A stretch of DNA of 64,000 nt from Pseudorhodoplanes sp. (lineage in GTDB: Bacteria; Pseudomonadota; Alphaproteobacteria; Rhizobiales; Xanthobacteraceae), in the NCBI GenBank assembly GCA_032027085.1, contig JAVSMS010000001.1, positions 2,873,126 through 2,937,125 of the forward strand, in the 5' to 3' direction. This document shows, piece after piece, positions 52,471 to 62,136 of the stretch. The position numbers and the translations under genes were made by a program. Positions within the stretch are counted from its first letter, which is position 1; every line of letters starts with the position of its first letter. Below the pieces are notes generated by a model. It had not been told where the DNA came from, ran no database searches, and saw only the letters and a program-made list of their open reading frames with translations.

Positions 52471-53217
52471 TTAGACGTCGGTAGGTTCGCCCAGCTTGAG
52501 AAAGCGCTTGTCCAGATAGGAATAGAGCAAACCGGTCTCCTGCAGGCTTGGCAGGCAGAGCTCAACGATTTTCTCAGCAATCTGATCCGGCGATTCAAAT
52601 TCCTCGGAATCGCGTCCCGGAAAAGCCTGCTTTAACAGACGCGTGCCGACGAGGCCGGGCGAGATCAGATTAACCTTTAGGTTCGTCGAAACGGTCTCAG
52701 CCGCCCACGATTGGACCATGGCATTCAAGGCGGATTTGGAAACGGCGTAGGGTGCCCAGTAGGCGCGGCCGTACCAAGCAAGCGCAGAGGTAACGAATAC
52801 TGCGCGGCCGGCGTCAGAGAGCTTCAGCAACGGCTCCATCCAGCGGATCAGATGCCAGTTGGCGGTGACATTCACTGCCAACACGTCGTCCCAGACTTTT
52901 GGCTCCACATGCGAAAGCGGCGACAGGACGCCGAGAATGCCGGCATTACCGACCAGAATGTCGAGCTTGCCATAACGCTCTTGCAGCGCTGCGCTGAGCC
53001 GGGCAATCCCGTCGCTATCTTTCATGTCGAGCGGAACCAGCGTCGCCGAGCCGCCGGCTGCTTTGATCTCGTCGTCGAGCTCTTCCAGCCCGCCGACGGT
53101 GCGCGCAATTGCGACGATATGCGCGCCGGATTTGGCAAGGGCCAGCGCCGTGGCGCGGCCGATCCCGCGCGAGGCGCCGGTGACAAGGGCGATACGGCCG
53201 GAGAGGGGGTTACTCAA
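52471..53217 (-). CDS. SDR family oxidoreductase, purF-associated type
   Basis: A 248-residue short-chain dehydrogenase with TGASRGIG, GNAG, the catalytic serine in FVTSALAWYG and the YxxxK in PYAVSKSAL. In several Rhizobiales a member of this type follows purF directly; here the fixABCX block separates them. Substrate unknown. The start is uncertain: TTG 53217 fits the family N-terminus, while ATG 53280 would add 21 residues of unusual composition. It converges with der. Confidence 0.9.
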   Translation of the reverse strand: MSNPLSGRIALVTGASRGIGRATALALAKSGAHIVAIARTVGGLEELDDEIKAAGGSATLVPLDMKDSDGIARLSAALQERYGKLDILVGNAGILGVLSPLSHVEPKVWDDVLAVNVTANWHLIRWMEPLLKLSDAGRAVFVTSALAWYGRAYWAPYAVSKSALNAMVQSWAAETVSTNLKVNLISPGLVGTRLLKQAFPGRDSEEFESPDQIAEKIVELCLPSLQETGLLYSYLDKRFLKLGEPTDV

Positions 53218-53421
53218 ATTGCTTCCGCCAAAGAAAGGACCTGTGAGGGGCAATGCATAGTCGACACATTCCCGAAACACAAACCCTGCGCTTTGCCGGC
53301 CGCATTGTTAGAAAATTGGCTACAAGGGCCCCTCCCGCCCAGTCCGCTGGACCGGCGACAATTGTGCATTCAGCCTGTAATGCGGGGGCGCAGCGGACCC
53401 GGGCGCGACGGTTCACGCTTG

Positions 53422-53712
53422 TCAGCCGAACTTGTACAGCACCCCGTAGCCGCCGCGCGGATAGGACCACTCGATATTGTCGAACTGGTCGCACAGGAGG
53501 CGGCAGGTTCCGCATTCAAGGCAGCCGTCGGTCGAAAGCACGACCATGCCGTTCTCGTCGGTGCCGTAGCATCCCGCCGGGCAGCACCACGTGCAGGCTT
53601 TCGTCGTGCATTGATCGCGGCAGATGTCGGTTTCCTTGATTGCAATATGACCGCGCCCTTCATCAATTCGGTAGCGGTTTTCGAACAGCTTTTGCTCAAC
53701 TTGCATTGTCAT
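53422..53712 (-). CDS. fixX: Ferredoxin-like protein FixX
   Basis: A 96-residue ferredoxin-like protein with the Cys clusters CRDQCTTKACTWCCPAGC and GCLECGTCRLLC. It is the electron acceptor partner of FixC; together they resemble a split ETF:ubiquinone oxidoreductase. Its start overlaps the fixC stop (ATGA at 53709-53712). Last gene of fixABCX. Confidence 0.95.
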   Translation of the reverse strand: MTMQVEQKLFENRYRIDEGRGHIAIKETDICRDQCTTKACTWCCPAGCYGTDENGMVVLSTDGCLECGTCRLLCDQFDNIEWSYPRGGYGVLYKFG

Positions 53713-55007
53713 CGGAATGCCCTCACCAGTTTGATGGCGTCGCCGACCAGCCCGAACCGCGAGCGGCGGGTGATGAATTCGCGCTTGATGGTTTTTTCCT
53801 TGGTGCGCTTGTCCACGCCGTCAACCTTGAGGAAGGTATCGGCGGCGCGCGTCAGCAATTCCGGATAGGTGGTCAGGAACTGCCGGTTGTGATGCAGGAT
53901 GCCTGGCATGTCGCGATATTTCTTCAGGTCCTTCATGACGAAGGAGTCCTCTAGCGCGGCCCGGTAGGCATGCAGATTGGTGGCCGTGAAGTCCTTGCCT
54001 TCTGCGCGCAGATTCAGAATGGTTTCGGCGGCGAAGCGTCCGGTGGTCATCGCGAGATTGGAGCCTTCGCGGTGCACCGAATTCACGAAGCCGCCGGAAT
54101 CCCCGCAGATTACCCAGCCCTCGCCATGCACCGTCGGTATGGCGTTGTACCCGCCCTCGGGAATGAGATGGGCGGAATATTCCTTGATCTCCGAGCCGGC
54201 AATCAGCGGCTTCACTGCCGGATGTTGCTTCATGTCCTCGAGTAACTGGTTGGGGCTGACGCCCGCTTTCTTAAAATCCTCGACCATGCAACCGATGCCA
54301 AGCGAGATCGAGTCCTTGTTGGTGTAGAGAAAGCCGGTGCCCACCATGCCCTTGGTGATCTTGCCGAACATCTCGATCACCACGCCGTCGTCGCCGGAAA
54401 TGTTGAAGCGCTGCTCGATCTGTTCGCGCGGCAGGAAATGCATTTCCTTGACGGCGAGCGCCACGTCCTGCGCCTTGACCGGCGGACGCAAGCCCGTCTT
54501 TGTGGCGACGAGCGAGTTGACGCCGTCCGCCAGCACCACGACGTCGGCGTGGATTTCGCCGCCCTGCCGATCGGTGCGCACGCCGATCACGCGGTTGCCT
54601 TTCTTCAGAAGCTCGACCACCGTGGTCTCGCAGATCAGAAGTGCGCCTGCGTCGCGCACCTTCTTGGAGAGCCATTTGTCGAAATTGGCGCGGATAATGG
54701 TGTAGCGGTTCGGCTTCTCGCCGGTGTCGATCGCGCTGCGGTAATGCGAGCCGACATACGAACGGTCGTCCATCATCCACATACGCTGCTCGACGATGGC
54801 GCGCTCCAGCGGCGCCTGGCGGCGACAATTCGGAATCACCGCTTCCAGCGCCTCGGCATACATGATCGCGCCCTGCACATTCTTCGAACCGGGATACTCG
54901 CCGCGTTCGAGCTGCAGCACCTTCATGCCGCCCTTGGCGAGCAGATAGGCGGCGACATTGCCGGAGGGCCCGGCGCCGACGACGATGGCATCGAATTTCT
55001 TGGGCAT
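53709..55007 (-). CDS. fixC: FixC, ETF:quinone oxidoreductase-like flavoprotein
   Basis: A 432-residue FAD protein. N-terminal Rossmann motif FDAIVVGAGPSGNVAAYLLA, then LQLERGEYPG, and the C-terminal VICGDSGGFVNSVHREGSNLAMTTG typical of FixC. In the FixABCX complex it passes electrons from the bifurcating FixAB flavoprotein to quinone with FixX. It follows fixB by 12 bases. Confidence 0.95.
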   Translation of the reverse strand: MPKKFDAIVVGAGPSGNVAAYLLAKGGMKVLQLERGEYPGSKNVQGAIMYAEALEAVIPNCRRQAPLERAIVEQRMWMMDDRSYVGSHYRSAIDTGEKPNRYTIIRANFDKWLSKKVRDAGALLICETTVVELLKKGNRVIGVRTDRQGGEIHADVVVLADGVNSLVATKTGLRPPVKAQDVALAVKEMHFLPREQIEQRFNISGDDGVVIEMFGKITKGMVGTGFLYTNKDSISLGIGCMVEDFKKAGVSPNQLLEDMKQHPAVKPLIAGSEIKEYSAHLIPEGGYNAIPTVHGEGWVICGDSGGFVNSVHREGSNLAMTTGRFAAETILNLRAEGKDFTATNLHAYRAALEDSFVMKDLKKYRDMPGILHHNRQFLTTYPELLTRAADTFLKVDGVDKRTKEKTIKREFITRRSRFGLVGDAIKLVRAFR

Positions 55008-55019
55008 TCCGTCTCTCTC

Positions 55020-56084
55020 CTAGATGGCCTCAGCGCGGGTGGGGAGACGCGCACGCAGCGCCTCGGTGAGTGCTGGCAGGATCCGCACGGCATCGCCGAC
55101 GATTCCGTAGGTGGCAAAGCCGAAGATCGGCGCGTTCGGATCGCTGTTGATCGCGACGATCACGTCGGCGCCCTCGACGCCGACGCGGTGCTGCACGGCG
55201 CCGGAAATGCCCGCCGCGATATAGAGCTTGGGTCTGATCGTCTTGCCGGTCTGTCCGATCTGGCGGTCGAGGCCGATCCATCCGGCCTGCGCCACCGGAC
55301 GCGAGCCGCCATAGTCGCCGCCGAGCAGGCGGGCGAGTTCCTTGACGTGCTGGAAATTTGCGGGGCCGCCGAGGCCGCGGCCACCGGCGACCACGATATC
55401 GGCATAAGCAAGTTGCGCCTCTTCGGCGGCAGCATCCGGGATGAAGGTCAGAATCTTGGTCGCGATGTCGTCTTCCGAGAGTGCGACGGTTTCCTGGATC
55501 ACTTGGCCGGTGCGTTGCGTGTCGCGCGCAGGCATCGCCATCACGCGCGGGCGCACCGTAGCCATTTGTGGTCGGCAGTTCAGCGTATGGATGGTGCACA
55601 GGAGCGAACCGCCGAAGGTCGGACGGGTCGCGGCAAGGCTGCGGGTCTCGCTGTCGATGCGCAACTCGGTGCAGTCGGCGGTGAGACCGGTTGCGAGCGT
55701 GGTCGCGACCGCGCCGGCGAGATCGCGTCCGAGCGTCGTCGCGCCAAGCAGCAAGATTTCCGGCTTGTAGCGTCCAACGAGCTGGGTAAGGGCTTTGGTG
55801 TAAGGGTCGGTACGGTAATGCGCGAGCACCGGGTGGCGGACGACGTAAACGGAATCGGCGCCGTAAAACGCCGCTTCGGCGCAGGCCGCATCGGTGGCTG
55901 AATCATCCGCACCGATGACGACGGCGGAAAGCGCGACGCCAAGCTGGTCGGCAAGCTTGCGGCCTTCGCCGAGTAACTCCCAGGAGACCGGATGCACCCG
56001 TCCACGTTCGAGCTCGACATTGACCCAAACGCCTCTCCAGTCTTCAAGGCCGTGCGGAGCGGTCTGCGATGTTTTCGCGCTCAT
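55020..56084 (-). CDS. fixB: FixB, electron transfer flavoprotein alpha subunit
   Basis: A 354-residue ETF-alpha. The FAD domain ends with [40 protein letters not shown] and the [19 protein letters not shown] block; the N-terminal half is the usual ETF alpha/beta fold ([21 protein letters not shown]). Fix-type ETFs can bifurcate NADH electrons to quinone and low-potential acceptors. Overlaps fixA by four bases (56081-56084). Confidence 0.95.
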   Translation of the reverse strand: MSAKTSQTAPHGLEDWRGVWVNVELERGRVHPVSWELLGEGRKLADQLGVALSAVVIGADDSATDAACAEAAFYGADSVYVVRHPVLAHYRTDPYTKALTQLVGRYKPEILLLGATTLGRDLAGAVATTLATGLTADCTELRIDSETRSLAATRPTFGGSLLCTIHTLNCRPQMATVRPRVMAMPARDTQRTGQVIQETVALSEDDIATKILTFIPDAAAEEAQLAYADIVVAGGRGLGGPANFQHVKELARLLGGDYGGSRPVAQAGWIGLDRQIGQTGKTIRPKLYIAAGISGAVQHRVGVEGADVIVAINSDPNAPIFGFATYGIVGDAVRILPALTEALRARLPTRAEAI

Positions 56085-56917
56085 CGCACCATCTCCTTTT
56101 CAAGCGCAGGGTGCGAGGCGAACAGTTTTGCCAGCAATGTGTCAGCGGCCTCACACGGCGTTGCCTTGGTCGCGTCAATCATCTCGGCCTTCGTGGAACG
56201 TTGCGGCGGCGCAAAAACCTTCTTGACCGCAGTCGGCGAGCCCTTCAGGCCGCAGCGCTCCGGCGCTTCGATGCCGGCCGCCTTATGGTTCCACTCGATG
56301 ACGTCGTAGCGCGCCGCACGAAACATGTCGTCCATGCTGGCGAAGCGCAGCGTGTTGCTTCCCTCGATCATGGTGATGAGGCAGGGCAGCCGCGACTGCA
56401 GCACTTGCACGCCGCCTTCGGCGCGGCGATGCACGACGATCTCGCGCGCCGCGGGATCAATCTTCTCTATGCGCGCCACATAGGTCAGTTGCTCGAAGCC
56501 GAGGCGTCGCGCGATGCCTGGGCCGACCTGGGCAGTATCGCCGTCGATGGTCTGTTTGCCGCAGAACACCATGTCGACGGAATGATCCTGACCGATGCGG
56601 CGGATGGTTGAGGCAAGGGCGAAGGAGGTTGCGAGCGTATCCGAGCCGGCGAAGACTGAGTCTGTGATCAGGATCGCTTCGTCGGCGCCATAGGCGATGC
56701 ACTTTTTCAGTGCGTCGGCCGCCATCTTCGGGCCCATGCTGAGCACGGTCACCCGCGCGTTCAGACGGTCCTTCAGCCGGAGCGCCTCTTCCAGGGCGAC
56801 CAGGTCGTGCGGATTGATCACTGCCGGCACGCCCTGACGCATGATGGTATTTGTGACCGGATGCACCCGGATCTGGCTGGAATCGGGCACCTGTTTGATG
56901 CAGACGACAACGTGCAT
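56081..56917 (-). CDS. fixA: FixA, electron transfer flavoprotein beta subunit
   Basis: A 278-residue ETF-beta beginning [20 protein letters not shown], with [18 protein letters not shown] and the nucleotide-binding [22 protein letters not shown]. First gene of fixABCX. An AT-rich stretch with a palindrome (56948-56957) lies upstream. I looked for a RpoN/NifA-type -24/-12 box and found none. ATG 56917 is preferred over the TTG six bases upstream. Confidence 0.95.
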   Translation of the reverse strand: MHVVVCIKQVPDSSQIRVHPVTNTIMRQGVPAVINPHDLVALEEALRLKDRLNARVTVLSMGPKMAADALKKCIAYGADEAILITDSVFAGSDTLATSFALASTIRRIGQDHSVDMVFCGKQTIDGDTAQVGPGIARRLGFEQLTYVARIEKIDPAAREIVVHRRAEGGVQVLQSRLPCLITMIEGSNTLRFASMDDMFRAARYDVIEWNHKAAGIEAPERCGLKGSPTAVKKVFAPPQRSTKAEMIDATKATPCEAADTLLAKLFASHPALEKEMVR

Positions 56918-56947
56918 CGACAATTCCGTAAATTGGTACGTCTTTGC

Positions 56948-56957
56948 GTATTAATAC
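56948..56957. promoter_or_regulatory. GTATTAATAC palindrome upstream of fixA
   Basis: A perfect 10-base palindrome, GTATTAATAC, lies about 31-40 bases before the fixA start in an AT-rich island in otherwise GC-rich sequence. It could be a -10-region operator for a regulator or just an AT-rich promoter. No match to Fnr, NifA or RpoN sites. Confidence 0.3.
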
Positions 56958-57067
56958 TTTAGTTTTGTAACCGACCTGGAGCCGCCGCCGCTTGACTTTG
57001 GACAAGCCGCGGCGGCCGGCCCGGGAGCCGCGGCAACAACGGGGATCTGGAGGTCTGGGGGGAGGGC

Positions 57068-58555
57068 TCAGCTCGCTTCGGCGAGCAGGGACAGCTGTCG
57101 GGGCGTATGCGCCGTCAGGCTCCGGTCGGTAAGCGGCGTCGGGTAGTCGCCGGTGAAGCAATGATCGGTGAATTGCGGGCGAGCCGGATCGCGCGGCCCG
57201 ACCCCCATTGCCTGGTAGATGCCTTCAACCGACAGGAAGGCGAGAGAATCCGCGCCGATGAATTTGCGCATGTCTTCGAGGCTGTGCGTGGCCGCCAGCA
57301 GTTTGTCCCGTTCGGGCGTGTCGATGCCGTAATAATCCGGATGAGTAATTGGCGGAGAGGCGATGCGGAAATGCACTTCCTTGGCGCCGGCATCCCGCAT
57401 CATCTGCACAATCTTGACCGAGGTCGTGCCGCGCACGATCGAGTCATCGATCAGCACAATGCGCTTTCCCTTCACGGCCGAGCGGTTGGCGCTGTGCTTG
57501 AGCCGCACGCCAAGCGCACGGATCTGTTGCGTCGGCTCGATGAAGGTGCGGCCGACATAGTGATTGCGGATGATGCCGAGGTCGAAGGGGATGCCGCAGG
57601 CCTGCGCATAGCCGAGCGCCGCCGGCACGCCTGAATCCGGAACGGGCACGATGACGTCGGCATCGGCAGGCGATTCCGCAGCAAGCTGCGCGCCCATGGT
57701 CTTGCGCACTTCGTAGATCGAGCGGCCGCCGAGGATGGAATCCGGACGCGCGAAATAGATGTACTCGAAGATGCAGGGGCGCGGCGGCATCGGCGGAAAG
57801 GGCTTGTGGCTTTGCGTGCCCTTGTCGTCGAAGATGATGACTTCGCCGTTCTCGATGTCACGCACATATTTTGCGCCAATGATATCGAGCGCGCAGGTTT
57901 CCGACGCCAGGATTGGGCAACCGTCGAGCGTGCCGAGCACCAGCGGGCGGATGCCGAGCGGATCTCGCGCGCCAACCAGCTTCTTGTTGGTCAGACCGAC
58001 AAATGAATACGCGCCCTCGAGGGCGCGAAGGCCGTCAATGAAGCGATCGACGAAGCGCGGTTTGTGCGAACGGGCGACGAGATGCAGCATCACCTCCGTG
58101 TCGGTGGTGGACTGCATGATCGCGCCTTCACGCACGAGTTCGCGCCGCAGCGTGAGGCCATTGGTCAGGTTGCCGTTATGGCCGATGGCGAAACCGAAGG
58201 GATCGAGTTCGGCGAAAAGCGGTTGCACGTTGCGCAACAGCGTCTCGCCGGTCGTGGAATAGCGGACATGGCCCATCGCCGACATGCCGGGCAGGCGATC
58301 GATGACGGCGCGGTCGGAAAACGTGTCGCCGACAAGGCCGAGGCGGCGTTCTGAATGGAAGCGCTGGCCGTCGAAAGACACGATGCCGGCCGCTTCCTGG
58401 CCACGATGCTGGAGTGCATGCAGGCCCAGCGCCGTAATGGCGGCGGAATCGGGATGGCCGAAAATGCCGAACACGCCGCATTCTTCGCGGAGCCGGTCGG
58501 CATTCAGGTCGACATCATGGTGCGGGAGAGGGGAATCGGTGGTGGCTGCGGTCAT
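57068..58555 (-). CDS. purF: Amidophosphoribosyltransferase
   Basis: A 495-residue first enzyme of purine synthesis, forming phosphoribosylamine from PRPP and glutamine. The propeptide precedes the N-terminal nucleophile Cys26 (REECGVFGIFGH); the PRPP-binding loop reads VLIDDSIVRGTTS. Other motifs: HVRYSTTG, GHNGNLTN and GAYSFVGL. ATG 58555 is chosen with a GAGG-like site before it, giving the usual short propeptide; an upstream start at 58582 is possible. It lies 30 bases after cvpA. Confidence 0.97.
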   Translation of the reverse strand: MTAATTDSPLPHHDVDLNADRLREECGVFGIFGHPDSAAITALGLHALQHRGQEAAGIVSFDGQRFHSERRLGLVGDTFSDRAVIDRLPGMSAMGHVRYSTTGETLLRNVQPLFAELDPFGFAIGHNGNLTNGLTLRRELVREGAIMQSTTDTEVMLHLVARSHKPRFVDRFIDGLRALEGAYSFVGLTNKKLVGARDPLGIRPLVLGTLDGCPILASETCALDIIGAKYVRDIENGEVIIFDDKGTQSHKPFPPMPPRPCIFEYIYFARPDSILGGRSIYEVRKTMGAQLAAESPADADVIVPVPDSGVPAALGYAQACGIPFDLGIIRNHYVGRTFIEPTQQIRALGVRLKHSANRSAVKGKRIVLIDDSIVRGTTSVKIVQMMRDAGAKEVHFRIASPPITHPDYYGIDTPERDKLLAATHSLEDMRKFIGADSLAFLSVEGIYQAMGVGPRDPARPQFTDHCFTGDYPTPLTDRSLTAHTPRQLSLLAEAS

Positions 58556-58585
58556 CGCCTCGTCCAGCTCTCCTGTCGCCACCCG

Positions 58586-59257
58586 TCAACGCGTGGGGGC
58601 GGTCCGTGTCTCGATCAGTTGCTGCATCCCGGCGCGGTCGGAACGCTCATAGCCTTCCCCGGTGGTCCGGGCGGGGACGCGGCTTGGTCCCATATCGGAA
58701 CGTTGACCCGGGGTCGCCACGGGCGATTCCGGCTCCTCGCTTGCGGGCCTTTTCAGCCGCTTCAAGATGGTGCTTTCTGGGTCATCCGGCAACATGGACT
58801 TAAGCCAATCCCCTGTACTTGCAAGCACAACCCGCGACTTCGCGCCGGTCACCCAGGTCGGCTGGGACTTTTGCGGGACCAGCCAGTCGAAGAACAGGAA
58901 GGCGACGACCACGATGATAAGGCCGCGGGCCAGCCCGAACAGAAAGCCCAAAGTGCGGTCGAGAGCGCCGATTCGGCTGTCGAGAATCATGTCCGAGATG
59001 CGTACGGTGATGATCGACACGATCAACAGTGTGCCGAGGAAGACGCCGCCGATGACGGCCGCCTTCGCCACGATATCGTTGTTGAAATATTGCTGGGCGT
59101 AAGGGACCAGGCGATTGAAGAAATACAAGGTCGCCAGCGCCGCCGCGATCCAGGCCGCAATCGACAGGATTTCCCGCATAAAGCCCCGGATCATGGCCAG
59201 GAGCCCCGAAATCAGCATCACGGCGAGCAGGATGATGTCGAGCAGAGTGATCGGCAT
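58586..59257 (-). CDS. cvpA: CvpA family membrane protein
   Basis: A 223-residue protein with four membrane segments in its first 150 residues: LLDIILLAVMLISGLLAMIRG, FMREILSIAAWIAAALATLYFF, VIGGVFLGTLLIVSIITV and GLIIVVVAFLFFDWLV. The CvpA family is linked to colicin V export and envelope maintenance; the gene before purF is its usual place. The last 70 residues are cytoplasmic or periplasmic and low-complexity. ATG 59257 preferred over TTG 59263. Confidence 0.95.
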   Translation of the reverse strand: MPITLLDIILLAVMLISGLLAMIRGFMREILSIAAWIAAALATLYFFNRLVPYAQQYFNNDIVAKAAVIGGVFLGTLLIVSIITVRISDMILDSRIGALDRTLGFLFGLARGLIIVVVAFLFFDWLVPQKSQPTWVTGAKSRVVLASTGDWLKSMLPDDPESTILKRLKRPASEEPESPVATPGQRSDMGPSRVPARTTGEGYERSDRAGMQQLIETRTAPTR

Positions 59258-59434
59258 TGGCAATCTTTGTGGCGGTAGGCCCGAATGAGCGCCCCGAAAG
59301 GGCCGGACCAGGCGGGCGGGCCTGTATAACCGCCTCCAAATCCTCCGTCACCCGTCTTGTCGCACGGTTCCCCTGGGGGCGGCACTGTAGCGCGGCGAAT
59401 GGGTGATTTGCGCCACAGACGCTTTGTGAATGGC

Positions 59435-60853
59435 CTAATCGTCCTGCATAGCCGGGGTGGGCCGTTTCGCACCTTTGCCGCGTGCGGCAATGTCCGAAAC
59501 CAGATTCACCAGGCTGCTGTTGCTGTTGAGCGTGAACCGGCTTTCGGAGGGGGCCTCCGTCTGCGCTGACTCCGGCAGGAAGGCGCGGGTGAAGCCAAGC
59601 TTGGCGGCTTCCTTGACCCTCGCCGACGTCTGAGAGACGGGGCGTATGGCTCCTGACAGGGATACCTCGCCGAAAAAGACCGCGTCCGGCGGCAGCGGGG
59701 CGTTCACCAGCGATGACACCAATGCCGCGGCCACCGCGAGATCGGCGGCCGGCTCCTGAATGCGCAGCCCGCCTGCAACATTCAGATAGACATCGTGACT
59801 GGCAAGCCTCACGCCGCAATGCGCTTCCAGCACTGCGATGACCATGGACAGCCGGCTCTGGTCCCAGCCCACCACAGCGCGGCGCGGCGTGCCAAGCGTG
59901 GTGGGAGCGACCAGCGCCTGGATTTCGACGAGGACGGGGCGTGTGCCTTCGATGCCAGCGAAGACAGCAGTGCCGGGACTGCCAAGATCGCGTTCGGACA
60001 GAAACAGCTCGGATGGATTTGTGACCTCGCGCAGGCCGAGCCCGGTCATTTCAAACACGCCGATCTCGTCGGTAGCGCCGAAGCGGTTCTTCACCGCGCG
60101 CATGATGCGGAATTGATGTGAGCCTTCGCCTTCGAAGGAGAGCACTGCGTCGACCATGTGCTCGACGACGCGGGGGCCGGCGATCTGCCCGTCCTTGGTG
60201 ACATGACCGACTAGGATGACGGCGGCGCCGCACTTCTTCGCGAAGCGGATCAGCGATTGCGCCGAGGCGCGCACCTGCGTCACGGTGCCGGGCGCGGACT
60301 CGACCGTGTCCGTCCACATGGTCTGGATGGAATCGATCACCACAAGGCGCGGCACGCCGCCGGTGGACAGTGTTGCAATGATATCTTCAACCGAAGTCTC
60401 AGAGGCGAGCTCGACCTTGGCGTCGCCGAGCTTCAATCGCTCGGCGCGCAGCCTGACTTGCGCGACCGCTTCTTCGCCGGAGATGTAAACCGAGCGATGA
60501 CCAAGCCGCGCCAGCGCGGCTGCGGCCTGAATAAGCAACGTCGACTTGCCGATGCCGGGATCGCCGCCGACAAGAAGCACCGAACCCCGCACCAGCCCGC
60601 CGCCCGTCACGCGATCGAATTCGCTGAGGCCCGTGGCCAATCGCGGCGCGTCCTGCGCATCGCCGGCGAGCGACTGCAACTGAAACGGACGGCCTTTGCC
60701 CGGAGCCTTGCCGGGCCCGCGCGGCTGTGTCGGCGAACCCGATTGCTCTTCAGCGATGGTGTTCCATTCGCCGCAGGCCTCGCATTTGCCCTGCCAGCGG
60801 CCATAGGCGGCACCGCAATTCTGGCAGATGAAGGTCAGGGCCCGGCGACTCAT
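59435..60853 (-). CDS. radA: DNA repair protein RadA
   Basis: A 472-residue recombination helicase that aids branch migration. Zinc finger Cys10, Cys13, Cys24 and Cys27 (CQNCG and CEACG), Walker A GGDPGIGKST (96-105), the RadA-specific KNRFGATDEIGVFEM motif and a C-terminal Lon-like domain (DVYLNVAGGLRIQEPAADLAVA). In its conserved place between alr and cvpA. Confidence 0.97.
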   Translation of the reverse strand: MSRRALTFICQNCGAAYGRWQGKCEACGEWNTIAEEQSGSPTQPRGPGKAPGKGRPFQLQSLAGDAQDAPRLATGLSEFDRVTGGGLVRGSVLLVGGDPGIGKSTLLIQAAAALARLGHRSVYISGEEAVAQVRLRAERLKLGDAKVELASETSVEDIIATLSTGGVPRLVVIDSIQTMWTDTVESAPGTVTQVRASAQSLIRFAKKCGAAVILVGHVTKDGQIAGPRVVEHMVDAVLSFEGEGSHQFRIMRAVKNRFGATDEIGVFEMTGLGLREVTNPSELFLSERDLGSPGTAVFAGIEGTRPVLVEIQALVAPTTLGTPRRAVVGWDQSRLSMVIAVLEAHCGVRLASHDVYLNVAGGLRIQEPAADLAVAAALVSSLVNAPLPPDAVFFGEVSLSGAIRPVSQTSARVKEAAKLGFTRAFLPESAQTEAPSESRFTLNSNSSLVNLVSDIAARGKGAKRPTPAMQDD

Positions 60854-60897
60854 GCTGGTATCGAGACGGTGTCGGGCAGCGAAGTCAACGGCGAAAG

Positions 60898-62061
60898 TCA
60901 GCCGCCCGTGCTCTTGTAAATACGGGCATACCGCCGCCCAAGACTGGTGAGCACTTCATAGCCATTGGTGTCGAACTGCTCCGCCAGTGCGTCGACATCA
61001 AAGCCTTCGCCGATCAGAGTTACATAATCGCCGCGTCGCACCGCGCTTCCGGGCAGGTCGGTTATGTCCACCGCCATCAGATCCATCGAGATAAGCCCGA
61101 CGATGGGGCAGCGGCGGCCGGCGACCAGCACAACGCCGCCCTGCTTCAGGTCGGTGCCACTCGCCATGCGGAAATAACCATCGGCGTAGCCAATGGCGAC
61201 GATGGCGATGCGCGAGGGGCGGCGCGCGGTCCAGTTAGCGTCGTAGCCGACCGTGTCACCGAAAGCGACCTCCCGCGTGAGGATAATGCGTGCATCCAAG
61301 TGCACCACCGAGCGCATGGGATTGGGTTTGCCGGGCGTCGGATTGACGCCGTAGAGCGAGACGCCGGGACGAATGAGATCAAGATGGGCGGAAGAGCCGA
61401 GAAATATGCCAGAAGAATTTGAAATAGATGCCGGGACACCACGATAGAGGCTGCGAATTTCTCGAAAGGCGAGCATTTGCTCGTTGTTCCGTGGATGCTC
61501 GTGGATTTCGGAGGCTACGAAATGGCTCATCAACAGCATGATGCCGTGATTTTCCGCCTTGATCCGCGGCGCCAACGCCGTTGCTTCCTCGATGGTCACA
61601 CCGAGCCGGTTCATGCCGGTGTCGACATGCAGGGCGATACCGCCATGCCAGTTCGACGCGGAGACGAAGCTGTCCCATTCGGCGAGCTCGGCCGAAGAAC
61701 CGATAACAGGGCGTAGGGCGTGCTCGGCAAAAACCGGCGCCGTGCCCGGCGGCAGACCGCCGAGAATATAGACGACGGCGTCCGGTGCGATCCGGCGCAC
61801 GCGCTTGCCTTCGGCCAGATCGGCAACAAAGAAGGTAGTGCAGCCGGCATGATAGAGGAGGGCGGTGACCGGCTCGAGCCCGCAGCCATAAGCGTCGGCC
61901 TTGACCACGGCGGCACATTCGGTCGGGATGGCCATGCCGCGCAGTTTCTTCCAGTTCGCCTCGATCGCTCCCAAGTCGACCGTCAGGATGCCGCCTGCCT
62001 CCGCGGCGGGCGGACCATAGGCAAACGTCGTCTGTTCAGGGGCTGCTTCTTGCGCGGACAT
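60898..62061 (-). CDS. alr: Alanine racemase
   Basis: A 387-residue PLP enzyme making D-alanine for peptidoglycan. The PLP lysine is Lys54 in AVVKADAYGCG; other motifs are HVDTGMNRLG, RPGVSLYGVNP (catalytic Tyr region is in TRRPSR-type C-terminal part, GDYVTLIGEG). Follows dnaB in the conserved block. Confidence 0.95.
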   Translation of the reverse strand: MSAQEAAPEQTTFAYGPPAAEAGGILTVDLGAIEANWKKLRGMAIPTECAAVVKADAYGCGLEPVTALLYHAGCTTFFVADLAEGKRVRRIAPDAVVYILGGLPPGTAPVFAEHALRPVIGSSAELAEWDSFVSASNWHGGIALHVDTGMNRLGVTIEEATALAPRIKAENHGIMLLMSHFVASEIHEHPRNNEQMLAFREIRSLYRGVPASISNSSGIFLGSSAHLDLIRPGVSLYGVNPTPGKPNPMRSVVHLDARIILTREVAFGDTVGYDANWTARRPSRIAIVAIGYADGYFRMASGTDLKQGGVVLVAGRRCPIVGLISMDLMAVDITDLPGSAVRRGDYVTLIGEGFDVDALAEQFDTNGYEVLTSLGRRYARIYKSTGG

Positions 62062-62136
62062 GATCGGAGCCGATGATTCTCCGCCATGTAGCCGGGATCG
62101 CCGGCTTTCAGCAACTGGCCGGAGCGATTGGCAGGC

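Noticed and set aside
54438-55901. 487-codon plus-strand open frame across fixC and fixB
   Set aside because: Antisense shadow covering the junction of two genuine genes.
56918-57067. Possible -24/-12 NifA/RpoN promoter before fixA
   Set aside because: I read the upstream sequence for TGGCAC-N5-TTGC spacing and found no match.
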